A stretch of DNA of 64,000 bases from Bidens hawaiensis. Taxonomy: Eukaryota; Streptophyta; Magnoliopsida; Asterales; Asteraceae. The translations under genes and the position numbers were made by a program. The notes below the pieces were generated by a model. The model saw nothing but the letters and a program-made list of their open reading frames with translations, did no database searches and had not been told where the DNA came from. Where the stretch lies: contig JAIQDT010002046.1 in the NCBI GenBank assembly GCA_021521415.1, forward strand, positions 340,501 through 404,500, in the 5' to 3' direction. Below, piece by piece: positions 33,670 to 45,236 of the stretch (its first letter is position 1; each line of letters starts with the position of its first letter).

Positions 33670-35260
33670 AGCTAAACAGTATTAAGAAATTAGGAGGTGG
33701 TAAAGAGGGTGATCCCGAGTTGATGGATTCCGATCTCGAGTGACAAATTCATTAGAGTCAATTTGTTTTTGTAAATATGTTTTTTAAATTGGTTTTTAAT
33801 TTTAGGGGAGATATTTCTTGAAAATCCAAAAACATTCAAATATTTGAATGGCCAAAAACAGTTAAAAATAATAAAATGTCAAAAACATTTTAAAAATTGC
33901 TTCTCAAAATGAGTTTTATAGCAAAACGGGAAGACGATAGTACATTGATCATATGGTTCCAAACCCAGTAAGAAATAAGATTAAAAGTCTCTGTGCTTAA
34001 CTATATTAGTGCATTGGTAAGTTTTAAAACAAACAAGTAAGGAACAGTAAGTGATACAAACTTAACTAGCCAAGTTGAAAGGGGAGTTAGTTCTCTAACA
34101 AAAACTCTCGGTAATGAAGGCAGAAATGTAATAGTCTGTCATACTCAAGCCTTATGTTTCAGCATGATCACCAAAATCAAAATCTTGAACTGTTGTAAGC
34201 TTCAAGTTAATGATTGGATCATCAATGGTGTATGGTCTTATGGCCTTAAAACCTGTATTGATGTGATGCTTCAAATTTCTGGACACCATTTATTTTTTAT
34301 ACGGTTTATCATCTGGGTATTCATAAATGTGAATATTAAATTGTTTTATAAGCGAACACATTTTAAGTTATTAAACTTGATCACTGTCGTACTTTGTACA
34401 AAATTCATTACTAACTTGATCAACCACGCTTTTAGACATACATTATTCCTCCCTTGCGCTCGTCTCAATATCAGTAAGAAACGGACCCCAGGGGATACAA
34501 TGTTTGCAAGCCTTATAGATTTAATCATGCATACTCATTTATGGTAAAGGAAATTTGGGGTATTTCTTGTTAACAAGGGTATATCTTGTTATGAAAGTTG
34601 TTGCTAGTAAAAGCTATTAAAATTTTAGATGTTTTGAAATCTGCTGGTTCTAAGGTTTAAGTCAAGTTCAGGTGACATGGTAAAAATCGAAATAACCTGA
34701 ATCAAGATTAGATACTGATCATTTCCTGATATTGTGTGCTTAATGGAATCTTTAATCATATCACTGAATTTTCTGAATCATTTGTTTAAAAGTTTAAGTG
34801 GACAACAATACCAATGATTGACTTAACGCCAGAAATAATAAAGCTGAAATATAAAACTATGATGGAAGGAAAATGTAATCAATATGATTCACTGCTCAAA
34901 CTCACAAAAACATCTACTTTTTTATGTGTTTGTAAATAATTTTTAAACTTTTTGCTTTACATTTGATTTACCATATTTCATAAACCAAAAAGATTTTACA
35001 TTTTCTGAGTTATCTTTGACCCTTGATGAATGGGTTATTTATCTACTGGATGACTTACCAGGAATGTTAACTGAGCTTATGTTTCAAAATTCATTTCGAA
35101 AAGGACTAAAAACATTCATTGTTTGAACAAAGTCATAAAGTTGGACTTGTTTTTACAAAGATTTTAAAATTTTGCGTATTTAAGTTATAAACTTTTAACC
35201 AATGTCATTAATTTGAACTTGGTCAAACTCGAAAGTGTGAATTTTTACAAAAATGTTTGA
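33670..35260 (+). other. Non-coding spacer of the plus-strand copia element
   Basis: No recognisable coding sequence; short frames (for example 34164-34547) have no family resemblance that I can see. It begins with purine-rich GGAGGTGGTAAAGAGGGTGA near 33690 and ends at a motif cluster before the accessory ORF. Confidence 0.5.
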
Positions 35261-35267
35261 TTGAGAT

Positions 35268-35351
35268 ATACGGGCGTATATGTATCTAATACTTATGTGG
35301 GCGTATATGTTATTATTACATATACGGGTGTATATGTATAGTGTATAAATA
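35268..35351 (+). promoter_or_regulatory. Possible internal promoter of the accessory ORF
   Basis: Three copies of TATACGGGCGTATATG or close variants (about 35268, 35298, 35321) are followed by TATAAATA at 35344-35351, about 130 bp before the ATG of the accessory ORF. The element's LTR carries the related palindromes at 38126 and 38161. The promoter role is an inference. Confidence 0.45.
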
Positions 35352-35477
35352 CTGGTTATCCGTCCGTATAAGTCATTTTCAACATCTGCATTTCTGTTTG
35401 CACTTTCTCTCACTAGAAATCAGTTCATCTTCTCTGTACAGTATATCTGTTTGATTAGCTTAGCTAGTCCTCGGGCG

Positions 35478-37852
35478 ATGTTAGAAATGAGGAATCAGAG
35501 GAAAAGAAAGAAGACAGATGATGAAGTTGATAATTCGTTTGAACGTGAACCTGTAAAACCAAAGAAAACTAAAGGTTCATGGGGCAAAAAGCATATGTCC
35601 AAACGTTCATCATTTCATTTGATAGATGAACCTGAAGCTGTGGGGGAGAAAGTTATAGAACCCGAAGTGGTTGTTAGTCATTTTGTTGTTGACTTGAATG
35701 TTGATGAACTTGTCGTAGATTTGGGTCGTCATGATAACATCTTGAAGACTCCTAAGGTGAAGGTTAGTCAAACTTCACAACGAAAGAAGACTCCGAAGGT
35801 TACTCCTAAATTTACTCCAATATTTACACCACAAGGTCAGTCTTTTGGGAGTATACCTGATTTCGATCTAGCTGCATTGTTAGATGGACCTACAAAAGGA
35901 GAGTTTGATTTGTTAAAGACTAAAGTTGAAGATCAAGATGTTTGGATTGAAAGTCTTACTGAATAAAATACTCGTTTGAGAAAGGAAAATGTGGATATGA
36001 AGAAAAAGCCTGAGGCAAGTGAGAATAAAATATTGGTTCAAGCTAATCTTCTGAAAACCAACACATGAAGTACTTTGTGATAATTGAAGAAAAGTTGGGA
36101 ATACGACTTTCATCTGAAGTAGGATATGCTGATGCCAAGGTCTTTGAACGTATGTATGGTGGTGATGTTGGTGTTGAGGAATGTGCGTTTAGAATGATGT
36201 ATGATCAGGAGAAGGAAAATTTCAAAGGCAAAGGTAAAGTAGCTAAGGAACCGATCGATTGGTCTGAAGATACCTTTGTACATACTAAGCATAATTTTGG
36301 ATCCTCTTTTGCTGTGTTTACTACACAAGAACCAGTTGTGGAAGAACCTATATTGGATATGGTTGTGTATGAACCAAAGGTTGATGAACCTTTGGTTGTT
36401 AAACCGTTGGAGTTGGTACCGTTGGTTGTTGATCCATTGGTTATTGAACCAATTGTTGAAGAAGAAGATGATGAGGACGAGAATGATGAAGGAAAACTTG
36501 ATTTCTCGGTAGGTGATGATTATGATGACTTGGATGATGACGATGATGACAATGTTGGTGGAGGAAATGGTTTATTGACTAGTTCCAAAAAGCGGTAAGA
36601 CTTATGTTGATACAGCTCATGAAAGTCATACTTCTGATGTTCAACCACAACATGATAGTGTTGGTGAGAAGTCTGTTGAGGATACGGAAGTGTACAATTT
36701 TAATCTTATATCAACTACTTTGTTTCAAACTAAAGGTGTTGTGTATGAGGCTGAGGAAAGGGAAATAGTTATGGATCGCGCGTGCTGAATTAGAGAGAAT
36801 GTTGAATGTCTCTGAAGATGATTTTATTTTTGATTTTGAACAAGAAGTAGGAGGAGGGTATGACGACAAACAAGAATTCATTCCTACTGAAGAGTATGTT
36901 TTGGAAGAGGTATTGGAAAAAGAACACGTGCGATATGTTACTTATGATAATCGGGAATTTGCTGAGTTTAGTGAAGACTTTGACGAGGAAATCAAGATGA
37001 TAAGTCAAGAGTTAGATGACTCAGGTAATCCAGTAGTGGAGGACGAAGTAACAAGCAAGAGAAAGAATGATTTGTTTAAAGATCACAATGTTGAACCAGA
37101 GAAGCAATGCCTTATACCAGTCAAATACTATAAAAAGATGAAGAAAGATGTGGCATTGGGAAAGTGTATTAGTATTGCATATCTAAAGAAGATCCGAAAG
37201 ATTGCAACTATAAGACAATTTGGGTTACAATACTTTGAAAGTTTGTCGGAATTGAAGACGTTGCCGTGTCATGACGTGTATGATATTTGTCAGAAAAAGT
37301 TGTTGTATGCTCCTACTAAAGGTTAAATTATGGATATATGGGACTTTATAGTCAGAAAGTCAAAGGGTGGTTTTATAAGTTGGACTCTGCAAAAGCCAAA
37401 ACTTCATGTTTCTCGTGTCAAGATAGATCCAAAGACTAGGGAGTTTTTCAAGACACTGAGGTATTCAAGGCTTGATACATTGAAGGTGATACCATTATAT
37501 CCAATGGAACAAGACTTTCATAAATACTTTTGTGGTGGTATTATGATGAATCAACTAGTGAAGCTGTAATCAATTTGGACAGAGGAAAGAAGAAGTATGA
37601 TGTGATTACAGTGCTTGATCCGATGTGGTTGATCAACTGTTCGGAGAAAGATATTAAGGTCCTACAATCCCACAAGATTCAAGACTATTCTGGTAAGGGT
37701 AAAGAACATGCTCAACAGTACCAGCGGGTTGTTAATTTTTGTTATGGGAACAAGTACATTCTGGTAGAGTCTGGGAGACAAAATGGATTAGTGTTGGTAA
37801 GGAGGAAGACAAGAAAGAGGCAGAGTTCGAAGTTAAACGTCAAGAGAATATG
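35478..37852 (+). pseudogene. Accessory ORF of plus-strand copia element (unknown function), broken
   Basis: ATG 35478 begins a basic segment (MRNQRKRKKTDDEV) that could be a nuclear-localisation region. A Lys/Thr/Pro segment and a coiled-coil-like stretch follow, stopping at 35964-35966. The protein resumes at 36068-36598 with repeated Val/Pro/Leu-Glu units and a long Asp/Glu tract, then at 36799-37326, 37330-37569 and 37530-37852 in shifting frames. The C-terminal part has WWYYDES, VLDPMWLINCSEKDIKVLQ, HKI and YQRVV, aligning with the C-terminal part of the ORF at 7112-9617. No N-terminal match to that ORF was seen. No membrane segment is apparent. Function unknown. Confidence 0.65.
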
Positions 37853-38025
37853 ATTAGAGCTTTTTGGAACAGGTTTAACTATATGTCGGTTGGTGTTTCA
37901 AGGCCTACGCCTTAGGGAGGTTCAACTAAACACTTATTTGAAGAATATCGTAAATAATACAAGGCAAGAGTGTTTGGGATGACATAGTGAAGAAATTAAG
38001 ACCTAGCAATATCTAAGGGGGAGTT

Positions 38026-38410
38026 TGTTTATACATAATGTCTAATGCTAGGGTCTTGTATTTTGTATGTATTTTGTAATGGGAAATAGGATTTAATGTA
38101 AAATGAAGGTTAAGAACATAAACGGCCGTATATGTACATATACGGCGTCTATGTTATACGCCGTATATGTACATATACGGGTGTATAAGTCTATAACAAT
38201 ATATATGTGTTCTTATCCGTTCATTATCTAGTTTTGTGAGTTTTGTGAATTCCCAACTTCTCTCATTGTCATATCCGTTGTAATCATTGACATTTGATGA
38301 TATAAAAGTGCCTAATTGTTAAAGTATTCCTTGGGTGTTTCATCTCATATTATATTCCGCACTATACGTTAAAGAGAAAATATATTTCATGTCGATCCTG
38401 ATAGATTCAA
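38026..38410 (+). repeat. 3' LTR of the plus-strand copia element
   Basis: It begins TGTTTATACATAATG after the polypurine tract AAGGGGGAGTT (38015-38025). The end is placed at about 38410 (GATAGATTCA) from general resemblance to SIRE-type LTR ends; without a second copy this boundary is uncertain by tens of bases. Confidence 0.65.
38126..38180 (+). repeat. Two perfect 20-bp palindromes in the LTR
   Basis: CCGTATATGTACATATACGG occurs at 38126-38145 and again, identical, at 38161-38180. Each is a perfect palindrome. Repeated palindromes in LTR regulatory regions have been described for Sirevirus elements of maize, with a different sequence. Confidence 0.9.
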
Positions 38411-38880
38411 TGTCTTTTCACTTCCGACGGATCGTTGGAATAATGATTAGTCAGGAGAGAGAGATAGAGACACACACACACACACACAGAGTATCTTAAT
38501 TTTAGTTGTTTATTGTTAATTATAAAGTAAATGTGTAAATTTACAAAAAAAATAATAATAATCTCATGTGCGTTGTACATGACCAGATTCAACAAAAAGT
38601 TTATCTGTGTTAGGGCCAAAGAACATAATGTGATAGAATTATAAACATAATGGATGTTTTCTGCCATTTCCTTTGCTAAAGGACATCTATTGAAAAAATG
38701 AACAAACATAAAGGATGTCTTTCTCTATTCTGTCTATTTATATAATATAGTATAAGAGATACACAATATACCTGTGCGTATCTCAACCGGACCTGACGAG
38801 TGGTCCTTTGGACAACCCTTAAGTGCTAAACAACATTAAAAATCATACACTTTATCGGTTTATTTTCTGGAATTGGATGA
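38411..38880. other. Intergenic, no gene seen
   Basis: AT-rich sequence with a (CA)n microsatellite at 38470-38488. No coding or element boundary recognised. Confidence 0.5.
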
Positions 38881-39971
38881 CTACGGTGAAATGCTATTTC
38901 AGGTACAAAAGGCGTAAAAGAAGTGGAAGTTATGCTTTGGAATGAAGCTAGCTGAAAACGGGAGGTCGGACGACGAAAGATGCATGCTTACAAAGGAAAT
39001 AAAGGAGTCAACAAAAACACCACTGTAGCTTATGGTAGCCATCGTAAGCTACGGTGGCCCTGAAGACCAAACTGCCACCGTATGGCAGTTCTTTTCCACC
39101 GTATGGCAGTTCTTTTCCACCGTAGCCAACTAAAAGCCACCGTAAGCTATGGTGGACACTGTAGCTTACGGTGGGCCTGACGTAGAATTCTTAACTGACC
39201 TTTTAAAGTCGTTTTTTGACGACTTTTAGGTTATCTTTTCATTATTCTTCAATTAGAGATGGCTTGGAGCGAAAATTAGGTTCCAAAACAATATATTGGG
39301 TTGTTTAATCATTGGATATTAGTTTTTGATTCTTATGAACACTAGAATCGAAGTGATGACGAACAAGTTATGCGTGGCTAAGTTTTCTTGTGTTTTTCCT
39401 CGGATTGTAAGGTTTCATTTTGAATGTTATTTGAATGTTTTTGTTATTTCTGAGATAGTAGTTTAATCTTTATGATTTCATTGCTATGGTGTTTATGTGT
39501 TGATTGGTAAATTGTTAGTTTTGTTGAATTTCGTTTTTTAAACCGTCAGTTCTTGATGCCATAGGCAATTGTGATTAATCGGGTGGGATTCAGGGTTGGA
39601 TAAATAAATTGATCATTGGGTGGTCACCTTGCGTTTTATAATCTAAGTTCTTAGTCCCCATTTATCACAATCAATCGCATAATCACGAACTATGTCTTTG
39701 TAGTTCATCTCAGATTAAACCTTTATATTAACATTCATAGAAACCTGAAACCGATGGAGAACATATCCTCTCGTCAGTGTTTTTAGTTATTTTTAGTTAA
39801 TCAAACCAAACAATTAAATCATTGAGTTCATTTTCTGCATTTAGTTTTAATATAGTTAATTTACAAAGCTACGTGATAACACATTTTTCACAAACTCCCT
39901 GTGTTCGATACCCACTTACCGATATCTATTTAGTGTAATCGGTTTATTCTTGAGTGAGTCTACAACATCAT
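38880..39971 (+). repeat. LTR fragment of a tRNA-Asp-type gypsy element
   Basis: The 3' part, TGTTCGATACCCACTTACCG and on to CTACAACATCA, resembles the end of the LTR at 15074-16791 (GGGTTCGATATCCGGACTT ... CACATCA). No primer-binding site follows, so this is a solo or truncated LTR; the left boundary is uncertain. It contains a cluster of TAAGCTACGGTGG motifs in both orientations at 39025-39180. Confidence 0.5.
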
Positions 39972-40636
39972 GTTAGGACCCGGCCCTCTAGTACAGACCG
40001 GTTGTAGTTTTTTTAGAAGAAACCAGAACCCAACATAAATCAGGGGAACCAGTTCCACCTCTACCTGATAAAAAACGAAACCAAACCGGAAAAAAAAAAC
40101 AAATAAAAAACGAATCTACCTCGTTCTTGACTCTATTAACCAAAATCAGAACCGATTCTAGAGAAACCCAATTTATGCATCTCTATATTGAATATTTTGA
40201 TATTTTTTTACGATAAACTTGGTATATTTATTCAAATTTATAATAATAGTATTTTGACTCCCCCCCCTCATTTCCGGTGTTGTGGGGTGGGGGGGGGGTT
40301 ATTTGAATGTTTCCAAATTCGATTAAAGAAGCTAGTTTATATTTAGAATCACAATACATGCTCACACATTTGTTTGTGTAATTGGCAAATCCAAAAATAG
40401 TCTAAACATGAACGGTAAAGACTAAAATAATACATGTCCAAACATTTGTTTATGTGATTAGAAAAACCAAAAAAAAAGTCTAAACATGAATGGTAAAGAC
40501 TATAATGCATATTATGAAAGTTATAATACATACTCGTTAACAATACATCTAGATTCAAGACCATATACAGTAACAATCCAAAAACATAAACTACCAAAGA
40601 AAGCATAGCAAACAATTGAGAAACATGCACAAATAA
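39972..40636. other. Intergenic with possible hAT remnant and 77-bp duplication
   Basis: The first 230 bp has CCGGTT / AACCGG motifs and an end-like ATTTATGCATCTCTA near 40180, perhaps a hAT fragment (low certainty). A C-run and a G-run flank CATTTCCGGTGTTG at 40260-40298. A roughly 77-bp unit containing ACATTTGTTTRTGT and GTCTAAACATGAAYGGTAAAG is present twice at about 40355-40505. No gene recognised. Confidence 0.45.
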
Positions 40637-40994
40637 TGTAACATCCAATTTTTGATAATAATAAATAAAAGAATTTTGTCTATTTAATGGTTTGTTATTA
40701 TTTAGTTAAGTTAAATAATGATAACTTTAGTACGTGCTTGGAAAAAAAATATGGATTAGGGAATGGATATGGGCCTAGGTCCTTGGGCTTGGGGGTATTT
40801 AAACACCCTTAAACCTCCCTAAAACCCTCATTTCCACCATCCAAGCCTCCCTACACACTCAAAAACACACACAAACACTCTACTTCAAATCCATATCTAA
40901 ATCTGAGCTAAAGGAGGGCAGATTTCATGTTCAAGAATCATCAAACAACAAGAAACACGTCCAGGTCTACATCTAGACTTGAACCCGAACATAA
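40637..40994 (+). repeat. Family A-related LTR, left part
   Basis: Begins TGTAACATCCAATTTTTG and shares with the LTR at 28052 the order GGGCCTAGGTCCTTGGGCTT, a TATA-like box, AACCCTCATTTCCACC and a run of AAAACACACACAAAC. It breaks at 40994, at the CATAA target duplication, and resumes at 49493. No polypurine tract precedes it, so it is a 5' or solo LTR. Confidence 0.75.
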
Positions 40995-43226
40995 TGTAAC
41001 ACCCCGGCTTTAAGCGGAATACGCCCGGGTGCAACGTACAGATCACTCATAAGCTCGTAACACTATTAATAGTGACAATAAATTTATTTTAGAGTAAAGT
41101 GCCATTTTAGTCCTTGTGGTTTGGCAAATAATGCGTTTAGTCCAAAAAGTTTATTTTTTGCATATAGACCCTCCACGTTTCCCAGTTCTTGCCAATTACA
41201 TCCAAATCACTAACCCCGTTAAATTTTATCGTTAAGTCAGGGGCAGACATGTCTTTTCACTATTTCTTTATTATAAACTTATTTCAGTGAACCGCAGTTT
41301 TCGTCCTTGTGCTTTGTCCAAATCTGCAGTTTTAGTCCAATAGTTTTAAGTTTGCAATTTTTTTCCCTATGGTTACATTTCAATTGCCATTAAACTCTAA
41401 TTTCCTAATCTCGTTAAGTTTGGTTGTTAAACCCATCAGCGTGCCTTTCACGTGAGAGGCAATTTTATTCCTTATTTATTTCCCTTTTTCCCCAAATACA
41501 CCCCAGCCCCTCACGTGAGGGGGTTGTGAATTAGGGCTGAGGTTTATTTGGAGAGAGAAAAGACTAAATTTATCGTCACATGAGGGGCACACAAATGGGT
41601 TAACGACAAGACTTAACAAAGCTAATAAATTCGGGTTTAATTACAAGTGAAATGAAACCATAAGGAAGAAAATTGCAAATTTGAAACTACCAGACCAAAA
41701 CTGCAGATTTGGAGAAACCAGAGGGATGAAAATCGCAGTTTACTTAAATAAGTATTATAATGAAGAAATAGTGAAAAAGACATGTCTACCCCTGACTTAA
41801 CGATAAAATTTAACTGGGTTAGTGATTTGGATGTAATTGGAAGGAACTGGGAAACGTGGAGGGTCCATATGCAAAAAAATAAACTTTTTAGACTAAATTC
41901 GCATTATTTGTCAAACCACAAGGACTAAAATGGCACTTTACTCTTTATTTTATTTCATAATTTCGCAAGTACACAAATAGTTTGATAATGAGACAAAGGA
42001 ACATTACATCTAAATGAAGCAAACTTAATTCATTAAAATAATCCTAAGGTATAACTAATTTTCTTGTCTTGTCACTTCATCGTATCAACCTGCAGCACGT
42101 TTAAAATAATATATTTGGTCAACAACACATGTTGGTGAGTTTTCATAAGTTTTTGCGTTTATAAATATATATTAAGTATGTGATTCAACAATCGTCATGC
42201 AATAAACATTCAAACGTAATGTAAATGAAATTAAATAGTGTCGTCCTCCCGTTCATTCAGCCGAAGCCGCAGAAGTCGGGGAAATGAGAACCACATTACG
42301 AAAACAACTAAAGTCTTAACGTTAGACGGCGCAGGTACGTTCCGTCGGACCCTCCCACTATGTGTATGCGTTTGCGTAACTTCCACCATAAAAACAGTAA
42401 ACACGTTGCAAGCAAGTTCACGTATAATCATAAATAATATGCAAGAATAATATTAACATGTACGATAAATGTGAATTTTTTGTAAATAAGAGCATAACTA
42501 ACTAAATAAAAACTTGTGACATGCTACACCCCAAACATATTAAAAGAGTTAAAAAGGGGGTTATGAAAAACTCACATGTTAAGTAAGCGAGTCGAGAGCG
42601 AAAAATGCCTTTAAGCAAGTGAACCGACAAAGTTCGGTTCGACGAACGACCCTAGATAAATAAATATCTACGCTTAAAAAGAATTTGCGAAAAGAAAGTA
42701 ATTTGGCAAGGACGTTCGATTTATGACAAAGCAATTTATAAAGATATATATATATATATATATATATTGGGTTTATTAGAAAAAGGCTTTTGGTTATTTG
42801 ATTTGTTAAGTTAATATATTTTAGTCTTAGAAAACAAATGGGTTATGATAAATATTAGTTAATATAGATGAGCCCGGTTTGTTCCAACAGAACAATTAAT
42901 TAAGAAAACTAGTTTAACGAGTGGTTCGTTTTTTGGTCGGACACGAACCCGGTTATTGAGTCGGGTTTGTGAGTAACATAATTTGAAAAAGATGGCGTAG
43001 TATGTTAAAAAATGTTTGTTCTTGATTATTAGTTTGTAAAAATAAAAGTTGACTTTTAAACATAAAATTCACAAACCGAACATAAGCGAACCGATTACGA
43101 AGGATGATATATCTCTATGAGTGTCTTTTGGGTTGTCATCATGGAAACAATCGTTATGTGTAATGATAAGAAATAAACATTACCTAGGGATTGGATCAAA
43201 AAGAAAAAGAAAATATTAATTCTTGA
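40995..43226 (-). repeat. 3' LTR of LARD-like element, U3 part lost
   Basis: Starts TGTAACACCCCGGCTTTAAG on the plus strand and runs parallel to the right LTR (with the 41092-41943 insertion removed) as far as AATTCTTGA at 43226. The remaining segment, with TATA box and terminal TGTGACA (minus strand), is absent together with the polypurine tract, so a deletion removed the LTR/interior junction. It contains (AT)n at 42744-42767, shorter than in the other LTR. Confidence 0.8.
41092..41943. mobile_element. Mutator-like foldback MITE, 9-bp target duplication
   Basis: The termini GAGTAAAGTGCCATTTTAGT and its complement are flanked by the perfect 9-bp duplication TTTATTTTA (41083-41091 and 41944-41952). 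The two halves are inverted copies over most of the 852 bp: the left half, from AGTCCTTGTGGTTTG through CAGGGGCAGACATGTC to AATCTGCAGTTTTAGTCC, reappears inverted in the right half. The interior has no ORF. Long inverted repeats plus a 9-bp duplication point to the MULE superfamily. Confidence 0.9.
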
Positions 43227-45202
43227 ATGACTAAAAAAACGCCACAAATGGGATGTATGGCAAGGACACTTATATATAGGATGTACCATTGGCGTATCCA
43301 CCATGCTCTTATCATACTGCATTTGTCCTGTTTCCCAAAATCATTCCAAGTTTCGAGTTATTCCACACAATCGTACTTATTATGTTTTCCGTGCGAGGAC
43401 TTTGATAATTACGTGTCGACCCATAATTACCTTTATCGTCGGATGGTCTACATAATCTGTCCCAATGTGTAGGTTTTAAGATAATTAAATAAATTCTTAC
43501 ATGAAAACTTGAAAATCAAGAACAATGAACTATAAGGATGAAAACTAACGAAAAATATATAAATAAACCTTGGGATCAAGGATTACGCGAAAATATTAGG
43601 TAAAGATTAATAAACTAAACTATTGAAGTTAAACAAAATAAACGATGCTATTGGGGTTTAAAACGAAATAAATAATGTTATTAAGGATGAAACGATATAA
43701 CCGATGTTATTGAGGTTTAAAATGAAAACGAAACTATTGAAGTTAAAATGAAGTAAGTGAATCTCTAGAGTAACCCAAAATGATAAACATAATGAATGAA
43801 ACATTAAAGCCATGAACATCGCAATAAATATATGCAATATTGTGGGTCGAGAATAGCTGGGTGACTAACAACATATAACCAAATAATTCGATACAACGTT
43901 GATTTCAAGAATAAACGACACTTTTGTTGTCAAAATATCAAAATAGATTAAGTTTTTTTTGTCAATAATGACACGCTAAACAAGTGAAAATTTCATATAA
44001 AATAAAGTGTCATCATGAATATATGCAACACTGAGATTATGAATAACAAAGTGAACAGTTGAAACTTCGAGATTGAGAATAACAAAGTAAAACATTGGAC
44101 TCAAATTGAAGAAACATTAAGATCAAGAATAACAAGATGGTTCGATAAAATATTGAGTGGGAAAACAACCAAACAAATAACCAAAACAATTCATGTAAAG
44201 TAAATATAAAATGAACATGTGACTTCTACTAGATAGCTATAATCATACTCCTGTTATAAATAAACGAATCCGTTTCGAGGTAACCGGTAATGGATAGCCA
44301 AAGGTAGAAATACGGTTTCTATTAGATAAATATGTACACAACCATGTTCATAGTCCCAACTTTCACTAAAGGAATACGTTCATGGGAAATTGGCCATAGA
44401 CCGCAAGATTGAGGTAACAAAAGTAAACCAATTCGACAAAGCAACTATACGTATTATAAATGATGCATGTACTTGTGTGTTTCGTGCTTGAGAGTAAACA
44501 TGAACGAAAATATGTCAACAATCAATAAATAACCAAACTCAAATACAAATTTCATAAAACCTTCGAAGAAATTAGATACATAATATTATTTCGATTATAT
44601 CCAGATAGAATTATTTATTAAAAAATGCATGAAGAAGAAGTTAAAGAAAAACAAAATGAAGCTTGCGATCTTGTCTTCTCGAAGGTAGGTGGGTTTGAGG
44701 TATGAAGGCTAGGGTGAGGGCGGTGCTATGATTTGTTAACTGAAACTCGTTGATGTTGAGGAAGAGGGGAAGAAAAATGATTTTTAACATTCATTTTAAT
44801 TCGTGAAAATCGGTTGCAAAACGTGATGCTTTTATAATTCGAAGTTATAATTTCTTTATGATAAATGAAAGTTCTTAGTTAGTACTATGGCTTGCGAACT
44901 TTATGAAATTTTTTTATGTAAAATAAAGGATTTCCTTTTGGTGGTGTCCTATAAAAACTTTAGAGAGCATCGCCAAATAAAATGACTCATTTTGATATAA
45001 ATGTTATAGTGATAATATAACAGCCTCATGAGCTTAGGACTTGTTTGAAACAAAAGATTTTATTTAAAGTTTTAATTTAACCTTGGAAAATATTATATAT
45101 AAGAAGAATAATAATGGTAATAGTAATAATAATAATAATAGTAATAATAGTAGTGATGATGATGATAATGATAATAATGTTAATAATAATAATAGTAATG
45201 AT

Positions 45203-45236
<34 letters not shown>

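Larger units (their letters stand above)
32186..38410 (+). mobile_element. SIRE-like Ty1/copia element with internal deletion and accessory ORF, plus strand
   Basis: The order is gag remnant, RNase H, non-coding spacer, accessory ORF, polypurine tract and LTR. The 5' end is truncated within gag, abutting a gypsy LTR end. Protease, integrase and RT have been lost by a deletion near 33250-33300. The layout after pol is the same as in the minus-strand element at 6669-26475, although sequences differ strongly. Confidence 0.7.

Noticed and set aside
34164..34547. 127-codon open frame in the copia spacer
   Set aside because: Start-to-stop frame in AT-rich DNA with no family features; an equally long frame overlaps it on the other strand.
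42231..42450. Overlapping frames on both strands within the LARD LTR
   Set aside because: The region is LTR sequence, repeated at 48020-48240 where the frames are not conserved.
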